NCBI GenBank assembly: GCA_950097015.1
Contig: CATNEN010000038.1
Location: forward strand, 23,697,001 to 23,761,000
Length of the DNA stretch: 64,000 nucleotides
Source of the DNA: Macrostomum hystrix
Lineage: Eukaryota; Platyhelminthes; Macrostomidae
Reading direction: 5' to 3'
Part shown: positions 56,195-64,000 of the stretch, piece after piece
How the letters are laid out: the number at the start of each line of letters is the position of its first letter
How positions within the stretch are numbered: the first letter of the stretch is position 1
Translations under genes and position numbers: made by a program
The notes under the pieces: generated by a model
Told to the model about the DNA's origin: nothing
Database searches by the model: none
What the model saw: only the letters and a program-made list of their open reading frames with translations

Positions 56195-56822
56195 CTTGAA
56201 CTGAACTACGCTCGTACGAGCTATTTCCTAAAAGCTTCTGTAGTTCTTTATTATTCATTTTTTAGAATTCAATATATTTGGATGGATTTCATGGGAAACT
56301 GTACGATATATTGACTTCCTTCTAGTCAGATAATCAACTATCGACGCCATAAGCCGATGACGCCATAAGTTCAGATTTTACTCGCGAGACAATTAACAAA
56401 ATGTAATTCTCTACAATGGAAGCGTCGATTCCAGAATCCCAAAAACGAATTACTCGTAGAATACTTAGATCGATAGAAGGAAACTTTGCCCCCTAATGGT
56501 GCATTAGGGGGCAAATTTTGCTAGTTCTATACACCTTTCAATAAATGCCGGTATTTTTAAATAATTAAAAAACAATTCTCGTTGATTTGCGGCTGCTCAA
56601 GCTACACTTATAATCGCGCTAATTACGAAAGATTGTAACTTCTTCAGTGAAACTGTAAAGTGCTTTATTATTTATAATAGATTTCTGCTACAAAATAGCA
56701 AATTTTCTCACTGAAAATGTCACACTCGTACAATTTGTTTTGCTTACCGGACCTACATCGAACGCTTTGTACGATGGTCCTTAAATAATTGCATCTTTTA
56801 AAAAAATTGTCACGGTTTGATT
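56195..56822. other. Intergenic, 3' of the GPCR gene
   Basis: AT-rich. Contains a perfect hairpin at 56485-56515 and TTTATT at 56664-56669, the reverse complement of a poly(A) signal suitable for the minus-strand GPCR gene. Confidence 0.55.
56485..56515. repeat. Perfect 14-bp stem, 3-nt loop
   Basis: TTTGCCCCCTAATG pairs exactly with CATTAGGGGGCAAA around a 3-nt loop. Much stronger than expected in AT-rich surroundings. Confidence 0.85.
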
Positions 56823-58043
56823 TCACACGGCTGTTTCCTTTGCCATCTCGATGGCCGCTGCGAATTGGCTTGGCGAGCTAGTCAACAATGCGACTCCATC
56901 CTCCCGGGTAACTAGGCAGTTGTGACAGTTGCTTACTGAGCACACGGAGTCTCTTTTTCCGACCTCATCACAGCTCAAATACTCGCCGCCTTGATCGCAA
57001 TTGTCAGATGTGTTGGGTCTGGAAGCGAAGCGGTAAAGCTGTCTGGAACGCCTGTCCTTGCTGCCGAGCTCAAAGTCCTTCTGGCCACCGAGGCAAGGAA
57101 GCCGATCTCGGCACATGCCAGTTGTGCAGGCTAATAGAAAAAAGTTAAACAAGGAATCCAGCTCAACTAGCGTGTTGACAATCAGCTCAGTCAATGGCGT
57201 CTTACTGCGGACAAAGCCGCACAGATCTGTCGGGCCCTCCAAAATCAGGCAGCTGACGGACAAGGCCACAATAATACGGATCGCCTGGCGCTCGCGACGG
57301 CACTGCCGCACAGCGCCTGCTGTGGCCACCGCAGCTTGTCGTTGAAAGCCGGCGCGACGCAAAACGCAGACTGTGATGCAGGTCGCTGCGAAAATTGATA
57401 CAATCGGCAGCATACCTTGATAGGTGTAAAATGTCACCTCAACGGCGTGCAGCTGCCAACCAGAGAGTCGATTTGCGTCGTGCGCCAGCACCATTGCAAC
57501 GCTGAGTCCAAGGCCGATCAGGCCGACAATGGTCTCCATGGTAACCACGTTAGACAGACGAAACAGGGAGTGCGATCTTACGGCTAGGGGCCGGAAGACC
57601 GCCTCTAGACGCGACCAGGAGATAAAGTTCATCGTCCAGTTGCGCATAGTTAATGAAAATCTGAGCAGACAGAGCTGTGCAGCAAAGCCCGGACCCGACG
57701 CTGGGTCCAGGCGAGTGTGCTCCTCGCCGCTCGACACGTGCAGAATCCGGGCGTAGAAACCCAGCACGGAGCTGTGGAATAGGACCTCGAAAGCTGACAG
57801 GGCCACTAGTAGGCGCCGCAGCACGGGATGCACCGAGGTGGCATTTCTGGCGAAGAAGCCCAGCGACCAGGCTGATAAAATGGCGTTCACAGTCGAAAGC
57901 GGAATGTAGAAGTACGGCTCCAGGTGGTGCATTTGCGAGCAGTTGCGAGAGCAGCCTCCCATGCCGCCGCTAAAATTTCTGTCTAAGGCGTCCGTATCCA
58001 AAGCTTCCAGATGAATGTCGTGTGTTATCGATTCCACTAGCAT
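56823..58043 (-). CDS. Orphan rhodopsin-like G-protein-coupled receptor
   Basis: Single-exon gene for 406 residues with seven hydrophobic segments at about 44-66, 74-98, 120-146, 165-187, 205-230, 255-277 and 288-308. N-glycosylation sites precede TM1 (NFS, NCS). After TM3 the usual DRY is replaced by SRLEAVFRPLAV, keeping the Arg-x-x-AVxxPL pattern of class A receptors, and TM7 has SLFNFFLLACTTGMCRDRL in place of NPxxY. TM6 lacks the CWxP motif but keeps a proline (LEGPTDLCGFV). This fits divergent neuropeptide (FMRFamide-like) receptors of invertebrates; ligand unknown. The 90-residue tail is Ser/Cys-rich. It is the only minus-strand gene in the window. Confidence 0.82.
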   Translation of the reverse strand: MLVESITHDIHLEALDTDALDRNFSGGMGGCSRNCSQMHHLEPYFYIPLSTVNAILSAWSLGFFARNATSVHPVLRRLLVALSAFEVLFHSSVLGFYARILHVSSGEEHTRLDPASGPGFAAQLCLLRFSLTMRNWTMNFISWSRLEAVFRPLAVRSHSLFRLSNVVTMETIVGLIGLGLSVAMVLAHDANRLSGWQLHAVEVTFYTYQGMLPIVSIFAATCITVCVLRRAGFQRQAAVATAGAVRQCRRERQAIRIIVALSVSCLILEGPTDLCGFVRSKTPLTELIVNTLVELDSLFNFFLLACTTGMCRDRLPCLGGQKDFELGSKDRRSRQLYRFASRPNTSDNCDQGGEYLSCDEVGKRDSVCSVSNCHNCLVTREDGVALLTSSPSQFAAAIEMAKETAV

Positions 58044-58689
58044 TTGCCAGGCAGTCAGCTAAACTACGCTTCAGAAGAAGACTTATCTCGTGTCAAAAAT
58101 ATTTTAAGTCCTGTCTGTTGTGATGATCTGATAAACAGAGACTGATGCTCTATGCTCCCGTTCCCAGCGATATGAAACACTGCCCCAGCCAATCTGAAGG
58201 TCTCATTGCACGCTATTCGCGAATGATATTCGTCTGCCTCATTGGAGGTCGAATTCTCTTAGGCTGTGCACTTTTTTGGTTACTTTTTCACTTCATCCTT
58301 GCGATGAGCCTCCGCGGAGGGAAACATTGCCCGAAGCCTGATCCTAAAGCAAAGTCGAACTGCTCACCGAACTGTTTGATACGATAAACCAGCAGAGTTT
58401 GCATAGCCTACAGCTGTCACCCGGATAAACTTAGAAGATAATTTTACTAACACTACTAGAGTCGGTTGTTTACGACTTTCTTAGTGTGCATCTAACTGGA
58501 AATGATAAGCGGATCAATAGCTTGCGATTAGCTAAATTAACAATTAGTTCTATTCGATTTAGTGTGCACAAACGAATATTTACTTGTCTGTATATCTGCC
58601 TTGTGTTATTACGAAAATGCAACTTCGTAATCCTTATCAGCGGTAAACTAAATTTTTCCTGTTCGTTCTCTAGTTAGGATTTACAAATA

Positions 58690-59070
58690 ACGAAAATTCT
58701 TCAGCTCGGACACCATCCTCAGCTCTGACACCCTCCAAGTTCTTCAGCTCGGACACCTCAAGTTCCTCACCTTGGACGCCTTAAGTTCCTCATTTTGGAC
58801 ATCTTAAGTTCCTCATCTTGGACACCTTAAGTTCCTCAGCTCGGACACCCCAAGTTCCTCAGCTCGGACACCCCAAGTTCCTCAGCTCGGACACCCCAAG
58901 TTCCTCAGCTCGGACACCCCAAGTTCCTCAGCTCGGACACCCCAAGCTCCTCAGCTCGGACATCCCAAGTTCCTCAGCCCGGACACCCCAAGTTCCTCAG
59001 CTCGGACACCCCAAGCTCCTCAGCTCGGACACCCCAAGTTCCTCAGCCCGGACACACCAAGTTCCAAAGC
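58690..59070. repeat. Minisatellite, 23-bp unit
   Basis: About 16 copies of a 23-bp unit with AAGTTCCTCAGCTCGGACAC plus CCC. The central copies are almost identical, the flanking ones degenerate. Confidence 0.94.
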
Positions 59071-59449
59071 TTGGAATCAAATGGACGATACAAAAAAATT
59101 AATGTGTTCGGTTTAAAAAAAGCAAAAGCAAGCGAGACATACTTGCGTTTAATAGCTCGTACTCGTAAAATGATAATCAACAGAAAGCATTCTTTAAGTT
59201 CAGTTGATTGTTGTGATCAAATAAAAAGCTCATCCTTATATTATGAGATGATTTTTTAATTTTAGATTTGGATACGGTTATAAGCTACTCTATCGTCTCT
59301 CAGGGTACCGTTGTCATTTTCAATTTAGCTAGTCTGATATCGTCTGTTCTCGATTTCTGACAATTTGTAGCTTTTTGAATACGTCAAACTCAATCCTTGC
59401 TGCAGAAAAAACGCCAGAGTTTTGTCTTAGTAGCAAGATTAATTGTGAG

Positions 59450-60182
59450 AATTGCTGCTTAATGAACAGTAAGAATCGCAGCAGGATCAAGAGTGAGAAT
59501 CGCAGCAGGATCAAGAGTGAGAATCGCAGCAGGATCAACAGTTAGAATTGCATCAGGATCGAGTTAGAATCGCAGCAGGATCAAGAGTGAGAATCGCAGC
59601 AGGATCAAGAGTGAGAATCGCATCAGGATCGAGTTAGAATCGCAGCTGGATCAAGAGTGAGAATCGCAGCAGGATCAACAGTTAGAATCGCAGCAGGAAC
59701 AACAGTTAGAATCGCAGCAGGATCAACAGTTAGAACCGAAGCAGGATCAACAGTTAGAACCGAAGCAGGAACAACAGTTAGAATCGCAGCAGTAAAGGCA
59801 GTCAGAATCGCAGCAGTAAAGGCAGTCGGAATCGCAGCAGGAAAGGCAATCAGAATCGCAGCAGGAAAGGCAGTCAGAATCGCAGCAGTAAAGGCAGTCA
59901 GAATCGCAGCAGGAAAGGCAATCAGAATCGCAGCAGTAAAGGCAGTCAGCATCGCAGCAGGAAAGGCAGTCAGAATCGCAGCAGGAAAGGCAGTCAGAAT
60001 CGCAGCAGGAAAGGCAGTCAGAATCGCAGCAGTAAAGGCAGTCAGAATCGCAGCAGGAAAGGCAGTCAGAATCGCAGCAGGAAAGGCAGTCAGAATCGCA
60101 GCAGGAAAGGCAGTCAGAATCGCAGCAGTAAAGGCAGTCAGAATCGCAGCAGTAAAGGCAGTCAGAATCGCAGCTGGATATC
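59450..60182. repeat. Minisatellite, 24-bp unit (GAATCGCAGCAGG)
   Basis: About 30 copies. Left part uses GAATCGCAGCAGGATCAA plus a GAGT or CAGT end; right part uses GAATCGCAGCAGGAAAGGCA plus GTCA. Because 24 is divisible by three both strands stay open over 100-176 codons; rejected as coding. Confidence 0.95.
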
Positions 60183-60724
60183 AGTGAGTATCGTTGTAGG
60201 ATGAAAAGTGACCTTTCTATAAGAATTCACGCAGTGCATGTCACTCTCCGGGTACATTGTTAGCTTTTTCCAGAAATTCGCAATCACGATTTCTTCCCTT
60301 TTCGGCAGGCGGACTCGGTGATAAAAAATAAGACATGAACCCCGTTTTGCTAATGAAGAAATTTTCAGGCACCAAAGGATTTCTGATTTTCACTAAATTG
60401 CCCCCCATAATATAGATATCCTTTCAATTAGATACAAGCTTGACTTGAAACCAACGATTCTTAAAATTTCGTATCCTATTTTCAGTCCTCGCTATCTATA
60501 ACGTCGCTCGCGTTGTCGACTGAATTTAGAAATGAATAGTGCATTCGTTGACATTCAATATTATCTGGGTCTTTGAAGTTCTGTTGCGCAGTTAGCAAGC
60601 ATAGCGTGATCGACAGGTACTGAAACTTCACTCTTTCTGCATACTAACCGTGTGCCATTTTTTACCTTGCTTGTAAGAGGTCAATAGCATATACCTAACC
60701 GTAATAAAAACTCACTGCTTCGCT

Positions 60725-61040
60725 TTGGCTGCAGTTAGTATCGCAGCAGGAACTTCAAGCAGAATCGTAGCTAGATCCTGCTTTCAGAATCCCAGCAGCA
60801 ACTGTAGTCAGAATCGCAGCAGGATCAACAGTGAGAATCGCAGCAGGAACTGCAATCAGAATCGCAGCAGGAACTGCAATCAGAATCGCAGCAGGAACTG
60901 CAATCATAATCGCAGCAGGATCAACATTCAGAATCGCAGCAGGATCAACATTCAGAATCGCAGCAGGAACCGGCAGTCAAATCATAGTTCCACCGCCTGC
61001 TGGAATCGCTGGTGGCTACCGGAATCGTAGCAGAAGCAAC
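60725..61040. repeat. Second block of the GAATCGCAGCAGG minisatellite
   Basis: About 12 copies of the same 24-bp family (GAATCGCAGCAGGAACTGCA plus ATCA), separated from the first block by 540 bp of unique sequence. Confidence 0.93.
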
Positions 61041-61812
61041 ATTTAGAGTAGACTGATAGAAGCCAGAATTACAGGATGAAAACTATTATGCTGCTTGCGC
61101 ATTACAGATTACTATCATAATGCCATTCAGTTACTTGAAGTAAAGTAAGTCTCTTTCAAGTACTTAATTTGGCAACGGTACTCCTACAGAACTGTTTCCG
61201 CTTTAGCCAACCGATGGCCGAAATCTATTTTTCTACTACGTTTTCGCTTTCAAAAAACGCTTACTTCTCACATTGCGATGCAGTCGTGGCACTGCTCTAA
61301 CCTGGTGAGCATCTACATGGCAGTTTGCTCATAAATGTTGACTAGAGCCAAGACTTTACTCATTTTCCAACAACTCATCTCTGCTCCAGTCTATACACTG
61401 GGGTCTTATCGAATCTTCTTACGTTTAGTTAATTCTAACCCTAACAGCAGCAGCGACTGTACTCAGCAACTGACTCAGTAGACTCGGTGGGGTTGGGGTA
61501 CTAGCTCTGCAAGAATGCAAGCAACTCGCAAACCATGCAGTTAAAGACAATCAGACCAGTTAAAGACAGAAGAGTGGCACCAATAGGATAGTTGTGCGCC
61601 GCACACTCTTCATATGCTATGTGAAATAGTTTCGTCATTCCGAAATAAAGAACACAACAACCAGAGCAGAATTCTACCGAATTTGTGTGCTCGATAAGTT
61701 TTTAATCTACTCCAACAGGCGTTCTGTAAGTGTCAAAGTATGTGAGTTCAGCTAGATCCGACTTTAGGCTTCTCTATAGCCCCTCCAGTGAACCCTATTG
61801 CAAAGGCCGAAA

Positions 61813-64000
61813 ATGGACCCACTGATGCATTCTGTGGTGAACAAGTTAGATGGAGGAATGTTCACGCCATTCTTTGCCACCATGCTGAACGGTTTAAACA
61901 ACACGTCTGGCAGCGGGAACTGCAGTTTTGTAAATCAATCAGCAGAGTGGAATGAAACCTACTGTGTACAGTATGCGCCCAGGGTCGATTTCGGCAAGCC
62001 GCTGCTAGCCTGGTATCTCGGACGATTGAAATCACAGGTGCCGCTATTTATCGTGGCCGGCCTAATCTGGCTGCTTCTACTGGTCGGCCTGATTGCAGTC
62101 TACAACTGCCTGACTAGAAACCGACTAGGAATCCGCGTACAAAATGTACTTAATCAGAAACGGAGTCTGATTGGCTTAATATCGTGCATCATCCTTCTGT
62201 TTGTGGTCGGCTTTGCGATGTCTGCTGTGTACTGGACTGGCAGAATCCGCTTCTCTGGCATGTCGGAGCTCAGCGGAAACCAGAGCACGGCCGTCACGGA
62301 TGAGCAGGAACAGTTGAATGCCTCGAGGGCAGCCGGTAGGTCGCACATGATCGCAACCTTTCGTCAGATCATCGACGAATTTGACAGCTTCGTTGAGCTT
62401 TCAATTGTAGAGACAAACATTTCCGTCTTAGAGGTGAGCAAAGAGGCTCTGCCTGAGGTTCTTGACGTCTTAGAAATTGTTGCTAAAGATCTTTTAAACT
62501 GGCTAGCTGCCGACTTCAAGCTGTCACCTTTGCTGTCTTCATTCGACGAGTTTATCGATTTGGTAAAGCGGATAGTGTCCAGCATGCGAGCTATCAAAGA
62601 CTCCAGGAACACTGTGACCGCCCCGCTTGCCCAGTTTGCCACACTGATCGACTCTGATAGGCGGGACCTTCAAGAGCTGACCAACGACGCCTGCAGCCCG
62701 TCAACGTTTTCAACCAAGACTGTCGAGCTCTGCCATCGCATCGCTGTTCGGCTCAACTGTTTAGCTGTCGGCATCGATCATCGACGGTTGAATTCTGACA
62801 GCAGCGTGACAGTTGTCACTTTGCTAGAGAATATGCTAAAGCTGAACTTCAGCCAAGTTGAGGATCAGGTAAAAAGCGCCAAAGGACACCTCAGTGGCGG
62901 TATTGACCTAGTTCGAAATGAGGTGAAAAATCTCTTCAAAAGCCTGGGTGGCGAAATTTCGCGAAAATTCGGCGCTGCGATGGTGCAGGCACAGAGCTTT
63001 CGCAATGAACTTCGCGGTTCGAAACGCGACCAAGGCTTTCTCTCGGCGATGGAAAGCGTCGATAGAATTGTGCATGGACTCAGTGCAGCGTTGGCTGTTG
63101 GAAGCATTGTCTTTCTATTCTGTTTCTTTTTTGCTATGTTTGTCTTCTTTCGCTACCTGATGTTGCCTGATTTTGGAGGCGATTCGGATACGCCAAACGA
63201 GTCACGCGAGCTTGACAGCTTGACGGAAGGTCCTAAAAACTATTCGGAAGCTTCTTATGCCAATGGCATTCACAATGGCATTCACAAGGGCAACAGGTCC
63301 AACAGGTCCAGGTCCCGGTGCTGGGAGCCGAGTGACTGCCAGTTCAACAGCATCTTCGCCAGCTCGTTTCTGGTGCTGGCCGCTGTACTGTACGCAACCG
63401 CTGTCATGTACGCCGGTGCCGAATCCCACATGGACGCCTGTCGCTACCTAACCACTGAGACTGGAGTTCGCTATCTGGACGAATTCGTCTACAATGCGTC
63501 TATTATGAAGCTTTGGCCGCTTGTCAAAGACATGGTGCCTAGCAACTTGATTGATTATCTCAGCCTGAGCAGGGACCTCATTCCGAGAAATCTGATCGCC
63601 TCAATCATGGCCCGATGTAGAAACAGCTCAGCGACAATCTTCCAGGCTCTGGGACTTAGCTCGCCAGGTGCTGTCATCAATGCCAGCCTACTGCTGGAAG
63701 CCCCACTTGTGAAGGACAAACTGAACGAAGGCAGCGAAATGATTCAGGTAATTAGTAATAAGAAACTGCAACGTTGAAACCATTAATTTTCAGTTGGAAT
63801 ATTAAAGCATCGAATTCAATTTTGTAGGCCCTTGTTCGTGACCTGAACACTAGCAATCTCATTCCGACGGAAGTTGACGACCTGTTACAGAAAACTTTGC
63901 CCAGCTTTGCCGCCGTAATCGATGCCGAAAACTTTGCGCCCAGCATCATGGAACTAAACAAGCCTTTACTGCTACTTAACAGCTCAGAGGAGTTCGCTAG
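61813..64000 (+). CDS. Prominin-like membrane protein, 3'-partial
   Basis: Exon 61813-63747 (645 codons) and exon 63828 to the window edge join in frame; the gene continues beyond 64000. Prominins are cholesterol-binding five-pass proteins of plasma-membrane protrusions. Hydrophobic segments at about 76-98, 118-141, 424-448 and 513-535 leave two long extracellular loops, the second starting with GAESHMDACRYL, which matches the TM1-TM2 / loop / TM3-TM4 / loop layout and spacing of prominins. Several N-glycosylation sites occur. The ATG at 61813 is chosen because an in-frame TGA lies at 61789. No cleavable signal peptide is seen, unlike typical prominins. Sequence identity is low, so the family call rests on topology; a tweety-type channel is the main alternative. 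A CTCCAG acceptor-like site ends at 61788. Confidence 0.65.

Larger units (their letters stand above)
58044..61812. other. Intergenic between GPCR and prominin-like gene
   Basis: Apart from three minisatellite blocks (listed separately) this 3.8-kb stretch has no supported gene. 58145-58387 holds an 80-codon frame with one hydrophobic segment but no homology. Confidence 0.6.

Noticed and set aside
58145-58387. 80-codon frame with one hydrophobic segment, divergent from the GPCR gene
   Set aside because: No homology, no splice sites and length within chance for this composition; kept only as a remark.
59657-60187. 176-residue Ala/Arg/Ile repeat protein
   Set aside because: 24-bp minisatellite open on both strands; no flanking gene structure.

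Overview
This is nuclear DNA of an invertebrate animal: genes with GT-AG introns, tRNA-derived SINEs, a mariner relic, a non-LTR retrotransposon fragment, and a very high load of minisatellites. Tandem arrays make up about a third of the window by my rough tally. Acceptor-like CAG sites lie just upstream of most start codons, which together with gene content would suit a flatworm or other lophotrochozoan that uses spliced-leader trans-splicing. The taxon is a guess; the animal assignment is firm. No bacterial, viral or CRISPR-type system was found.

Layout. 1-24265 (+): almost all of a TOR kinase gene, 21 exons reconstructed here, 2197 residues in the window, 5' end missing. Nearly every TOR intron over 400 bp carries its own minisatellite or a SINE; the last intron is GC-AG and holds a 5'-truncated retrotransposon with a 13-bp target-site duplication. 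25521-27005 (+): intronless PDCD2-like gene. 28654-32575 (+): six-exon ZIFL-type major facilitator transporter. 35004-36730 (+): truncated eIF4A-like helicase with TEAD instead of DEAD, followed by a decayed second-domain remnant. 37800-38508: DNA element with about 145-bp terminal inverted repeats, ending 84 bp before the TEX10/IPI1-like gene at 38593-42787 (+, four exons). 42823-44725: two minisatellites. 44766-54807 (+): mitochondrial XPNPEP3-like aminopeptidase, three exons, with a 7-kb intron holding two large arrays. 55110-55911: mariner transposase relic, then a foldback. 56823-58043 (-): orphan rhodopsin-like GPCR. 58690-61040: three minisatellite blocks. 61813-64000 (+): prominin-like gene running off the right edge.

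The genes are ordinary housekeeping or membrane-protein genes with no evident shared pathway, though TOR, TEX10 (60S ribosome assembly), PDCD2 (uS5/RPS2 chaperoning) and an eIF4A-like relic all touch translation. The most distinctive content is the repeat architecture: unrelated genes share one minisatellite family with a 23-bp unit, and two 2-kb arrays in one intron share a sequence core. All splice models were checked for reading-frame continuity by hand; no alignment or database search was possible.
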